A stretch of DNA of 64,000 nt, taken from contig JAJEKV010000334.1 of the NCBI GenBank assembly GCA_021234155.1, positions 62,001-126,000 on the forward strand, given 5' to 3'. The position numbers and the translations under genes are program-made. Source of the stretch: Isoetes taiwanensis. Its lineage: Eukaryota > Streptophyta > Lycopodiopsida > Isoetales > Isoetaceae. A model generated the notes under the pieces. It saw only the letters and a program-made list of their open reading frames with translations. It ran no database searches and was not told the DNA's origin. Of the stretch, positions 33,101-40,828 are shown in pieces (positions within the stretch are counted from its first letter, which is position 1; each line of letters begins with the position of its first letter).

Positions 33101-36100
33101 TACGAAACGTCAAGCGGAAATGCATAGCGAACCAGCCCCAGTTAGAGTGAAAACCAACCAAGCCATGTGCTACAATGTCAACTGAAAAAATATCTTATCC
33201 AGAGAGGTTTGGTTCCTGAAGCTCAGAGGATTAGGGTGTGACAGTGTCATTTTCAAGCGAAGCATTGAACCTATCGGCTTTCAAACGCGCATAGGAATTT
33301 GCTGATATCATAGTAGCCATGTCTAATAGCCAGCAGCTCATTTTCATCTGTTCTCATTGGAACAGCCCTGCACATGCCGTGTCCATTTTCTTCTCATTTC
33401 TATGATCAGCTCTGTACCCATGATACAATGTTTGCTGAATTTATAGCTTTTCAAACTGTACCTTATATCCATAGGCTTAGCCATGCTGAGGACTCGAAAG
33501 GGCCAGTTGAGACTCTCTTGGTTGGCTTCTGTTTCATCAAAACTCTACGCATTTCAACTGCTGATTCTCAAGAGAAGCTAAGATGTCTGATTCCCTAGGT
33601 TTTCTACCGATAAAGACCTCCTTTTCAAAACGAATTGGCTGCTCCTAGTCTAAAACTGATTGGGCAGCAAGATGACCATAAATGTGTGTATCTTTATTTG
33701 TTCATGAGATTGCTCAAAAGTGAAAGAGCATCCTCAGCATCAAGCATCAAAGCAAGTCAAAAAGGGGTATTATGAATTACTTTGCAGCAGTCACAGGAAC
33801 AAATGGGCTACTCCCATCAAATGCTTACCTGAGCAGATTTTTACTATAAGCTCTGTTAGATTATTTTTGTCTGTATACATTACAGAACAGAAGGGTTTCC
33901 CTCCTGGAGGTCTTAAATATTGTATGTGTTATGGTCTCATAGACCCTTTGTCTCCGTAGATGTTAATAAATCTTTCTTCCTTTCTTTCTTTCTACGCTTC
34001 ATCTTTGGTTTCTCTTTGGAGTTCTATGTAATAATGTTTTGTACGTGTAATTTACTGTCCACACTGTAAAAAGCATTCACAGTGAAAATGGCAATACCTG
34101 ACTCTGGTAATGCAAACTATTAGTGCACACAATGAGAACACCGCCAACGGGGGATGGTACGGGCAGCAGTTGATATGCATCATATGGAAGGTTCTGCAGT
34201 AAATAAGAATCAACACAATCAGAAAGAGGTCAGGAATATGGATGCTGAAAAAAAAAGAACAATATGAAAAGCTACACTTGTTCTGGAAGCATTCACTTTT
34301 TCTCCATGTGATTTTTTTCCTCAACCTAGAGGCATAAGCTGGATTTATAAATATAGTGTCTCAAGTATGTCGCAGTCAGAAATTATGATAACAGCAGCAG
34401 TTGATTGATACCCTCCCTTTCCAACTCTCCTTCTTTTATGTGTCAAAAACCAGAAGTCCATGGATGAAGATGAGATTGGATCTTGATCAAAATCTCCAGT
34501 TTTTATTGGCCAAGTCAAAAACTGGAGAGGGGAAAGGCAAAAGACCGCAGGTACCAGCGTGCAGAGCATATTATTCGTAGGGATGAAACTCTAGCACAAA
34601 CTTTGCAATGAAACAGTATGTACCAAGATATCTCCGGCCTTATACACTGGTTTTCTGACTTCGAAGACCATCCCATGAAAATCCTTGAACTTATGATTGG
34701 CCTTGTGATGTGATAGGCAAGTTAGTAAAGACTGCTCATATGTGATATACTGAAAACAACGCTACTACAGCTAACCATCAGGCAGAAAACTCTAGCATAG
34801 ACCATATCTTCACCTTTGGGTAATGATTGAGAACATGATAACAAGCAAGGGTAAAACATGTAACTTCTTGAAACATGTGGGCCTCTCAAAATAAACGTAT
34901 TCGTATTTTCTCTCTCTAAAAATGTCCCAAGATGCTTCACATGATGTGCATAGCACAATTGAAGCAAAGCATGGCTACCTATTCACAATTCAAAGTACAA
35001 CAGCATCCACAAAAGGTCCGTCCCCCCACAGTATAATCTTTTGCTTTCCCAGTACTTATCTTGTTAATGGCATCTTGTATCAACAAAATGGAGAAAGCAT
35101 TTCATATTTGTTTTTCTATGTATGTGTAAAAGAGATATCATAAGCTGTTCAAACTCGTGGATCTTTGGGCTGCAACCTGCAACTTTTGGCAAATGACCTG
35201 TGCAGGTTTCTTACTGTCAGCAGGTTAGACATGTCCTCTCTCAATTACTCTAGCAAGCTTGCAAAAACTGGCTTGTATGATTATCACCTCATATTCTGCT
35301 GCAGCTGCTAGAGACAAACCGGATTCATCATATTTCACATTCTGGTTTTCTGATGTTTTGATAAAATTACATGATATTAGGTATCATTTGCTGCCTCTAG
35401 CTGTATATAGACCACATTTATATTAAAGTCTCATAGTGCCATTGGTCTTCTGTGGACATTATCTTTCCCTTTCTTTCTCATTTAGAGTAATGATTACTGG
35501 TTTCGCGTTTATGAGTCATTGTTAAATCCTTTATTTTAGCATATGTCAAGGATGTCAGATATACGTACTGTTGCTGACCATATAACTGTATGCTGCTTTT
35601 GATCTGCATTTATACTAAGCGCTGTTACAGAGCATGTATGTTGTTTCATAGCCACACGACCTGCCCACGTAGGCTCCTGCTCATGCAGGACAACCACTGC
35701 TGGCTCCATGAATCCTGTACTATAGCCAAACAGAGAGAAATGTTAGTTACAATACTTGAAAGTTGTCAAATGTATAGAATAAGGAGTGATAGCAACTTGC
35801 CATGTAGAAATACAAAATCTTTTATATGCTTCATATCAAAACCCCGCAAGTCCACAGCATCAGAGGATTCAATACGTGCGTAAACATTGCTTTTAGACTC
35901 ATCTTCTCCCAGACCATAATCTGCCTACAATTTACATAACAAGTTAATCACCAAATTGTCAACCGCCAAATCAGCTTATATAGAAACTCCGAGCAGTTGT
36001 ACAATATTTTCAAACGGCAAGCAATCACGTTGTAACTGCCCAGCACAAGACGAAAAGCATGGGGGTAAACATAAAAGAGGACTGTTGCATTTCAAAACTC

Positions 36101-38798
36101 AACACGTGTTTCAAGCATCGAAGTTCCATAATTAAATTTGAAAACGGAAAGGCTTTGAGTACCTGGGATGCTATCAACATAACCAGTTGACAACCATACA
36201 CTAGAACAGCAACACATCTTCCTTGTGAATCAGCACGCGCCAAAGGTCCTGTTAAAAACTTTTCCCGACCCCTTTTCAAATGCTGATGCTCAGGTCCCTC
36301 GTAAAAATGCAAAGAGCTGAGCCAACACATTACATTCACAAATCAATTCAATAATATACCACCACGTGTATCATATGGAAATTACTATAAATCTTGGACT
36401 ATTAGCTTACAGAATTATAAGACAGCACAATGACATAGCCATGGGTTTCACAAGCATGACCTGCTAGCTTTTGCCTAGAAGAATGTTCCTAGAAGAGAAA
36501 AGGTGCAAGTGCCTATTTGGTGCCCAGGGGTTTCTAGTAGACAATAATAAAATGTTTCTTTCTTCTATGTCATCAGGAACGCAACCTCGTATCTCATAAT
36601 CTTTCTTTCTTCTATGTCATCAGAAACACAACCTTGTGACTCATAATATACTGGACATGTGAAAGCAAAAGGCTATTCAAATCCAACTTTGGCCAGACTA
36701 TCAACTTATTGAACAAAAACTGGGAAGCCAATAATACTTGAGGGACTGCTGCTTTGTATTGATAGGTTCTGCAGAACCAAGAAGATATGGACTGCATCAA
36801 GTGCAAAAGTAGGACTAACTGATATTGCCAGTCAAGGAAATATGAAGCACCTGCTGAAAATTATGTCTATAGTGCAAAGTGTGTATCCATTGCTGATAAA
36901 ATTTCACGCCCTCCTATTCATGCCAACCCATATAAATGCAACAAACAAATAGCACACATGCTAAAACAATAAGAATAAAGGTACATGTGCTAAACGTGAC
37001 TATGCTTTCATAGTACAAGAATACCTTGTTCTCAGCCTATGTTTTGAGTCATCAAACTCAAGAACAGAGAATTTTGCATCTCGAAAAGATAACACAATTG
37101 CATCTCTACGACGCCGAATTCCATCTCGACCATGAGACAGGACTGCCATGCTCTCGATATTCCCATGTAACCTGCCTTCTTAAAAGCAAGGATCAGGAAT
37201 CCTGCATGTGTGATGTAAATGTGACCACAAAATGTACAAGGCTTGATTTAACAGAAGCAAAGCATATCCCTCATGAATAAAAGCATAGCACGGCACAGCA
37301 TAGGTTGAAAGGGATATAGCAAAATCAGAATAAAGTGCAACAATGACAATAGGAGAAACAACAATCGCCAACTTATGTCATTCAGAGCTCTACAGAAATT
37401 GATGTGCACATACATCGGGGAAGATTGTTGGTTAGTGTACATTGTGGAGGCTACGCCCCTGCACTAATTTTGCAGTAAAGAAACAAAATGTAATCCGATG
37501 AATTACAATTCTTCAAGCATCCACATCTAAAGAAACTAATTAAAGACACAAACCATGAGACCAAATATACATCTAGAAAATGATATAAGGTCAGGGGCAA
37601 TAATGCACGATGGATCTCTCTGTTCAGCAACAAAAAACAGTCCCCTTGTCATTATTCAAAAGAGAAGACAAGACAGGGTTCCAAAAAAAATCCAAATGCT
37701 GATATCCTTGTAGCAGCCAGGATGACGATTCACAATGCGGTTGAGTTTAGGAAGAGACATTTGACAGTATGGGTCTCTTGACTGTCTCTACAGCGAAGTA
37801 GATAGCAAATAAGACTTGCCTAACCTAGTCTAATGACAATGCAGGAGCACCAATAAATGGTGTTCATTTCTCCCAAGAATGGCAATCCAGTCGTCCAAAC
37901 TGCATGCATTTTGTTTCAAATTTCATGATGGGTAACTTGTTTCAGCAATTATATCGTGGGGTGTTTACACTTCTACACCAAGCTCTTCCATCAAGAATCT
38001 TTTCTAGGTGTACGTTTGTGAAATGCCTGCTGGTTTTAATCGATTCATTATAAATTTAAAATTGGGAGCATTACATTACTGTCTCAGGATACATTTCAGC
38101 AATCTGCCATTTGAGCCAATGCAATAAAGATTCCCATGCAAGATGTGAATTCTCGTAAATTTTGGATCAACATTTTTGAATTTACATCGAAGATGCCTAA
38201 GAGAAACATTTGCATTTCGACATCCTATCAAAGATCGTGTAATAACGTAGTTGGGTACTTGGGTTTTGCATAAGAATGAAGATTTTGCATAAAGTGATAT
38301 TGTAAGCTTCAAATGCGCAACTGCCAAGTTTCTTTTGGATAAATATCAGTTCATTCATTTGCTCTTTACGCACCTGTAATGGCAAACAAGCTCCAGCCAA
38401 GCAGCAGTGATGCCACTCATATATCCTCCTCGCTTCGCAGCTGCAGGGGACGTAGACCAAGCAGTTCCAGTCGATCCTGGAGTGGAACTATTCTGCCCAT
38501 TGTCAGAGCTCAAACCATTTTTCTCGTCACCCTCCTGAACCCTAACATAATAGACTTCGATCACATTCGCCTTTGTCACAACCAGATTGGGAAGAGCCGT
38601 TGTTCCTCCGGAAATTCGAGGAGTCGTGCCCCAAGCAGAAGAATCCTCATTACTGGGTCCGGCGGTGCCGCTGCCTGATACCTGAGAATCAAAATCTGAG
38701 CGACCTGGAGGAGAATGTGTCAGGTAAGCAGCTGCGCATGTATCAATTCCGGTTGGAGGGTGAACCATTTTAAAAGCTGCATAGCTGCTGGTGTTCAT
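18050..38798 (-). CDS. CPSF160: Cleavage and polyadenylation specificity factor subunit 1 (CPSF160), 25 exons
   Basis: CPSF160 is the nuclear scaffold that holds the AAUAAA-recognising subunits (CPSF30, WDR33/FY) of the pre-mRNA 3'-processing complex. Exons by consensus splice sites and phase: 38798-38374, 37171-37025, 36316-36163, 35924-35801, 35714-35569, 34193-34098, 33041-32989, 32462-32331, 25983-25932, 25844-25716, 25300-25160, 23386-23261, 22737-22660, 22594-22451, 22356-22262, 22181-21982, 21726-20961, 20223-20143, 20061-19996, 19716-19639, 19575-19348, 19268-18963, 18892-18707, 18610-18249, 18164-18050. They total 4,430 nt, one short of 1,476 codons plus stop; the missing base is in exon 17. 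Landmarks: LPNLVVTKANVIEVY near residue 75, FFFLGSRLGDSLLVQF near 450, VELPGCIGVWTVY near 600, and a C-terminal CPSF_A-like region (about 1080-1440) with GHLLVAIGPKIILHTWNG and AGLNPRAFRQFRS. Length matches plant CPSF160 (about 1,440). Introns 4 and 19 use GC donors. Confidence 0.93.
19717..19995 (-). other. CPSF160: CPSF160 intron 19, GC-AG type
   Basis: Exon 19 ends TGGCCTGTGCAAAAG followed by GCAAGTTGC; the acceptor is CCATTACAG before ATTCCTCTG. The frame continues WPVQK-IPLRGTPHQ as expected for the family. The first nine donor bases match those of intron 4. Confidence 0.8.
20961..21726 (-). CDS. CPSF160: CPSF160 exon 17, with apparent 1-base deletion
   Basis: The longest exon. It opens with SETYTISISSPSALNDASD in phase with exon 16, but the conserved continuation TLYHDEGPKPWL is in the next frame. 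The break falls at 21665/21666, inside CTGATCAGTTAC on the minus strand. With one extra base the exon would be 767 nt and every downstream exon would be in phase; without it translation stops soon. No GT-AG pair nearby explains the shift as an intron. Either this allele is broken or the assembly lost one base. Confidence 0.85.
23470..24720 (-). pseudogene. Copia retrotransposon remnant in CPSF160 intron 11
   Basis: Minus-strand frames show a gag tail (24,420-24,700), then a protease with LMLDSGASKHL near 24,130. A gag-pre-integrase-like stretch follows (LRTLLANLLSVSQFDLQGM), and the frame closes at 23,783. Directly after, from about 23,765 down, comes the RNase H end (REQMQQSTLDVEYC, LADGITKPL, LLGM). 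Integrase and RT are therefore deleted. An AGAAGGGGTGTTAG polypurine/LTR-start-like site lies near 23,560 and LTR-like sequence follows; no 5' LTR was found. The remnant is in the same orientation as the host gene. Confidence 0.75.
26160..26762 (-). CDS. Unidentified ORF in CPSF160 intron 8, PIP-box-like motif
   Basis: A 200-residue open frame on the host gene strand. I do not recognise the family. Visible parts: a hydrophobic N-terminus, a central segment DGFIVRPGYLDIDLPNKVRY, the string QTEITNFF near residue 125 that fits the PCNA-binding consensus Q-x-x-I-x-x-FF, two Lys/Arg-rich clusters (KRKYPDPK, LSKKIKRS) that could be nuclear signals, and an end segment RRGIMNYFAAVTGK. The last segment is also present in opposite orientation at about 33,730-33,791. 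It could be a captured exon of a DNA-repair or replication gene, or a transposon ORF; coding status is uncertain. Confidence 0.4.
   Translation of the reverse strand: MGNPPTSKLFEEMGFSMGIIPPFQYSIMDDNLNFTRQEVNQLIRHDLECLYVSNTWVNPVKDLPAKKKFYKDNFLNISADGFIVRPGYLDIDLPNKVRYSMVQFILKQKNPTGLKQTEITNFFSSESNEDKMIVETSQKRKYPDPKGVTLSLSKKIKRSAAMTHKSSYQKRPSIQHQSKPRRGIMNYFAAVTGKSPCLTC
27212..27385 (+). repeat. 5' LTR
   Basis: 174 bp, identical to 29892-30065 on base-by-base reading. Begins TGTTAGAGTATG and ends CCTCAGGCTATCA. Confidence 0.95.
27386..27397 (+). other. Primer-binding site, tRNA-iMet type
   Basis: TGGTATCAGAGC abuts the 5' LTR directly. It is complementary to the 3' end of plant initiator tRNA-Met and typical of copia elements. 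Confidence 0.9.
28164..28630 (+). pseudogene. Copia gag-like ORF, frameshifted
   Basis: The frame reads DWASFEILAHENYSSWQIFM, then an aspartate-rich AEDKHKFDAVDEIALSTIRL helix region and VLDVFSSSKELWDSF, the pattern of copia gag (UBN2/DUF4219-like: NY-x-x-W, A-x-x-x-I-x-x-x-L, A-x-x-x-W). A possible earlier start (MLGGSMDPTADAI, near 28,157) is in another frame. The frame stops at 28,472, and overlapping frames to 28,630 continue without a clear gag end. Confidence 0.6.
28619..28918 (+). CDS. Small acidic ORF in the LTR element
   Basis: A 99-residue acidic frame (EDNVHDISPSS at its start, DILSDLIMDTAPDVPLGY near its end) between the gag-like part and the 319-residue ORF. The composition is like the following ORF, and a single shift near 28,920 would join them, so both may come from one longer ancestral frame. 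No family recognised. Confidence 0.4.
   Translation: MSNEDNVHDISPSSMIQTSFDIADYAVTEMLLESSSLYIAPVPALQGALIQDICNEIEDKHMVVSCEWSADFSEQDILSDLIMDTAPDVPLGYIMSCMF
28938..29897 (+). CDS. Unknown 319-residue ORF of the LTR element
   Basis: The protein is acidic over its first 100 residues (many Asp/Glu/Gln), and its middle section reads YISYPGIGGFTNRLKVNYRC. Near the C-terminus are two hydrophobic stretches (WHPWLLMWLSLLYMLNF and MLVLGFIVLFFFQ) separated by about ten residues, which look like a membrane hairpin. The end of the frame overlaps the polypurine tract and the first bases of the 3' LTR. No protease, integrase, RT or RNase H motif is present. It may be an ORF unique to this element family or acquired host sequence. 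Confidence 0.5.
   Translation: MQSASDALTSLCLLEDHVQQGQNNSYMETVAPTDLEQDQDVIVESEQDDLHVACLHEHRDEIFEHQAYTADFKDELVLQLPWMDIYEQNAVFSSIITKVSKHEVDFPLYIHLHIPFACTHDGKVEDHSNLDDCLGYISYPGIGGFTNRLKVNYRCLHVRNQVLIILDIYDHTSHSTDSLPEQFGVDQSESSNNNSLDLYDTDMIGRLSDVICEFYHSTESDFLRKVYALQKIYIVDMGYQSHAGSYISSMNVYITKTREWYRGRKIWFKTKFQWHPWLLMWLSLLYMLNFRTCNISGGMLVLGFIVLFFFQPCTSSGGC
29892..30065 (+). repeat. 3' LTR
   Basis: Identical to 27212-27385. A second PPT-like site (TCAGGGGGGATGTTAG) lies upstream near 29,823-29,838. Confidence 0.95.
30236..31330 (-). pseudogene. LINE reverse transcriptase fragment, intron 8
   Basis: A long intact frame (31,274-30,519) reads HKAGDSTNPTNYRLIMIGHV, QAGFRKSYFSLKAI, FVDFRKTFDTVPRN, GVKQGCPLSPTLFGLYIDEL and LIYADDVVLISPSPQRL, that is RT motifs 1-5 with the catalytic YADD intact. 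Next, in another frame (30,532-30,236), comes the thumb region YTYLGVEFAGS. FDTV is preceded by KT rather than the usual KA. Endonuclease and 3' end are missing here. Same clade as the GC-rich LINE at 8-13 kb. Confidence 0.85.
31500..31770 (+). pseudogene. LINE C-terminal zinc-region fragment, opposite strand
   Basis: Two plus-strand frames give FEVFSYQQEIETSQALRL and then LAAVEQEKHFAFTCPVCYER, the C-terminal H...C...C pattern of LINE ORF2 (EEHFLFxCPxY-like). It is in the opposite orientation to the adjacent RT fragment, so the two pieces are from separate insertions or an inversion. Confidence 0.5.
33730..33791 (+). repeat. Inverted copy of the intron-8 ORF 3' segment (in intron 6)
   Basis: GGGGTATTATGAATTACTTT and GCAGCAGTCACAGGA, preceded by CATCAAAGCAAG, match the minus strand of about 26,184-26,245 almost exactly and then diverge. 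Confidence 0.75.
35715..35800 (-). other. CPSF160: CPSF160 intron 4, GC-AG type
   Basis: The exon 4 end reads CTACATG followed by GCAAGTTGC; the acceptor is AGTACAG before GATTCATGG. Only the GC donor keeps the frame FLHG-FMEP seen in the family. The intron is 86 bp. Confidence 0.8.
36555..36648. repeat. 47-bp tandem pair in CPSF160 intron 2
   Basis: Copies start at 36555 and 36602 with TTTCTTTCTTCTATGTCATC and end in ACTCATAAT or TCTCATAAT; a few substitutions. Confidence 0.8.
38374..38798 (-). CDS. CPSF160: CPSF160 exon 1 (N-terminus)
   Basis: The start codon at 38796-38798 begins MNTSSYAAFKMVHPPTGIDT, matching the conserved plant CPSF160 start (S-x-AAYKM-x-HxPTG). A Ser/Thr/Gly-rich insert of about 70 residues between the VV-TKANVIEVY block and the KRGG motif makes this N-terminus somewhat longer than in angiosperms. 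The donor is ACAG/GTGCG, phase 2. The first part of this exon and its upstream DNA are duplicated at 42,965-43,262. Confidence 0.9.
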
Positions 38799-38979
38799 AA
38801 CTCCGGCGAGGGAGGAGTTTGAGACAGTTAGCCTAGCAGTTCAAGGTTTTGGCGTGGTTTTCCGTTTCAGCAAGATTTTTTTTTGGGCTGCCCTTTTTGG
38901 GCGCTTTTGGCCAGTGAGATGCTGAGATGCTGGGATGCTGGGTGATTTTTCACTACGATGGTGTTTTTTGCTCACTTAA
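38670..38979 (-). promoter_or_regulatory. CPSF160: CPSF160 start region, duplicated segment (intact copy)
   Basis: From the ATG at 38798 upward this is the 5' UTR/promoter-proximal DNA of CPSF160. It includes a GATGCTGGGATGCTGGG repeat near 38,920-38,942. With the first ~35 codons it matches 42,965-43,262 at high identity; the match ends about where the inverted-repeat element at 38,980 begins. No TATA box was identified with confidence. Confidence 0.6.
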
Positions 38980-39144
38980 GAGACGCCTCACATGTGAGCG
39001 GCAGAACTTGCCGGACGTCAAGCCGTTCAAGCCGCTCTGGTCTGAACTGCTCCAGCAGTTCGGGGACGACCGGCTCAAACGTCAAACCGGCCGTCTCAAA
39101 TTTCGTTCATGTGAATGCGTTTTCATCTACATGTGAGGCGTCTC
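38980..39144. mobile_element. Small inverted-repeat element (MITE-like)
   Basis: GAGACGCCTCACATGT (38980-38995) and its exact reverse complement (39129-39144) bound a 165-bp segment without coding capacity. Flanking bases are TTAA on the left and TAAG on the right, compatible with a TA or TTA target duplication that I cannot settle. It sits at the edge of the duplicated CPSF160 promoter segment. Confidence 0.75.
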
Positions 39145-39294
39145 TAAGGGGGCAATTGCAATTCTGGGCAGGAGGCATGGAATCTCGCCACAACCTGAAA
39201 GATAAGCTACGAAATGATGCCAGAATTAAGGTCTATGGAATAGCCATTTGTAAGCTATAGCTGCTCAAACACAGGGGGGGTCTGAGAACCCAGT

Positions 39295-39442
39295 TTGCGC
39301 ACTACATAACCATCAATTGCGCACTAACTTGCGCATAAAACTACCATCAATTGCGCATCAAACAATTGTAATGCTTGCAAACCACCATCATTTGCTCACC
39401 TGTTAAGAGTCGATTGTGGCACATCAGTCCACAAATTGCGCA
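39295..39442. repeat. Five TTGCGCA repeats at a transposon subterminal position
   Basis: TTGCGCA occurs at 39295, 39317, 39329, 39351 and 39436. Repeated short words like this are common near the ends of DNA transposons as transposase binding sites. The TCTGAGAACCCAG just before could be near the element's end, but no matching inverted terminus was found past 42.5 kb. Confidence 0.45.
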
Positions 39443-39788
39443 CATGCATACCACAATTCAAGCACATGAATATCAAATTCTGCTACACTCTAACTAGCAT
39501 GTAATGGCATACATCTAACGACATCTAACAATCAAACAACAATTTAGCAACATCCCTAAATTACATCACCCTTGCCTCATAACATGTTTTTCAGCAATTT
39601 CTTGGCACACAAAATTCTAAATAGAGAGAATTAAGATCTGCTACTTGGCAAGTGACAAAGGTCTATGCAAAATTATTTGTGTGCAAGTTTGAAAACACAC
39701 ACAAATAGACTGATGTTTAGTACAAGTAACATTAAGAGTCACAACAAAGAAGACAAGCAATGTGTGAGACTAGTCTTCTTCCAATTGG

Positions 39789-40742
39789 CTATCTATCTCC
39801 ACATCTGTTGCCTGCACAAAAATACTGGCTTAAGAGAGGTAAAACAGAAAACATCAAAGTTACATGCCAATGTGGACTTACATTTTCAAGGAGCGCTCTG
39901 TAAGTTCTTGCCCAGCCATCATCCATCCCCCTTGCCTTCTCAATTATGTCATGAGGCAAACCATCCTTAACAAAACCTCGGATCAGCCTTGCTTTTGCCA
40001 AATTGTGCACTGAGGCATCTGGAATACCACTATTGAGATCAGCAAATCTGACCCATGTTTGAGTGTCCATACTAATATGCCCATGTACTACGGATTCATT
40101 TCTTTCAAGTGGGGCTGTAATAGCCAAAGCAGCATGTCCATCCATTTCACTTAACCTAGTGGGTTGAGGTCTTGCAGGTGGTATTACCTCATCAATTGAT
40201 ACATTAACATCAGCCATATGATCTTGAGAACAAATATGAGTGTCTTCTAAGCTGCATCCTATCATAGAGCCAGAGAATGGAGACATATTCCTGACTGCAT
40301 TATATAAAATAGGGCTTCGAGGCAATTCTTCCTCAAATTGACTATCTTGGAACAATGAAGGGCAGCTCTCTTGTTCTTCTATTTGGCTACTAGCCACAAA
40401 TTGTATGTCACAACCTGCATGCCCTTCATTCTCTCTAGCTGCCCTCTTTACTCTTAGCTTATTCCTTGCTTGCATTCTAGCCTCCATAGCATCCTTGTTA
40501 ACTGGTATCCAAGGGCTCACACCATTCAACATAGGTCTTCCATGCCTATGAGGACCGTATATTAGATCCCTAAACCTTCTACAACTTGCCTCCCATGCTT
40601 CTTCATCCCTATCTTCCTTTCTCTTTTTGCATCTTTCTAAAGCCTCCTCCCTTGCCAATTTCCTTTCTGCTTGTGCAGCACGCTTCTCTTCTAACTTTCT
40701 CTTCCTTTCCTCCTCATCCCTTGCCTGATTGCTTGGCACCAT
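39789..40742 (-). CDS. Accessory ORF of the pogo-like transposon
   Basis: A 317-residue frame following the transposase. It opens with a strongly charged helical segment (RDEEERKRKLEEKRAAQAER onward, probably a coiled coil of about 60 residues). Then come a conserved-looking block (RFRDLIYGPHRHGRPMLNG), a basic patch (RNKLRVKRAAREN) and an acidic/Ser-rich middle. No enzyme motif. It may be a separate DNA-binding accessory protein or the 3' end of the transposase transcript joined by splicing; the last ~30 residues look like read-through of a donor site. Confidence 0.55.
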   Translation of the reverse strand: MVPSNQARDEEERKRKLEEKRAAQAERKLAREEALERCKKRKEDRDEEAWEASCRRFRDLIYGPHRHGRPMLNGVSPWIPVNKDAMEARMQARNKLRVKRAARENEGHAGCDIQFVASSQIEEQESCPSLFQDSQFEEELPRSPILYNAVRNMSPFSGSMIGCSLEDTHICSQDHMADVNVSIDEVIPPARPQPTRLSEMDGHAALAITAPLERNESVVHGHISMDTQTWVRFADLNSGIPDASVHNLAKARLIRGFVKDGLPHDIIEKARGMDDGWARTYRALLENVSPHWHVTLMFSVLPLLSQYFCAGNRCGDR

Positions 40743-40828
40743 TGATCAGAGCTTATATGATGCACTCTAGCAAGTAAAGGAGGACTTCGTCTTCTAGAGG
40801 TTTGAGGCTGAGATGTAGAGTTACTGTT

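Noticed and set aside
36025-36162. C-terminal extension of CPSF160 exon 3 open frame (VLKAFP onward)
   Set aside because: It lies past a GTACTC donor that restores the family frame with exon 4, so it is intron read-through.
38373-38678. Serine-rich plus-strand frame opposite CPSF160 exon 1
   Set aside because: Antisense of the conserved exon; Ser/Arg richness reflects the complementary codons.
39250-39442. CRISPR-like or satellite array based on the TTGCGCA repeats
   Set aside because: Repeat units are 7 bp, irregularly spaced, with no constant repeat-spacer structure; better read as transposon subterminal repeats.
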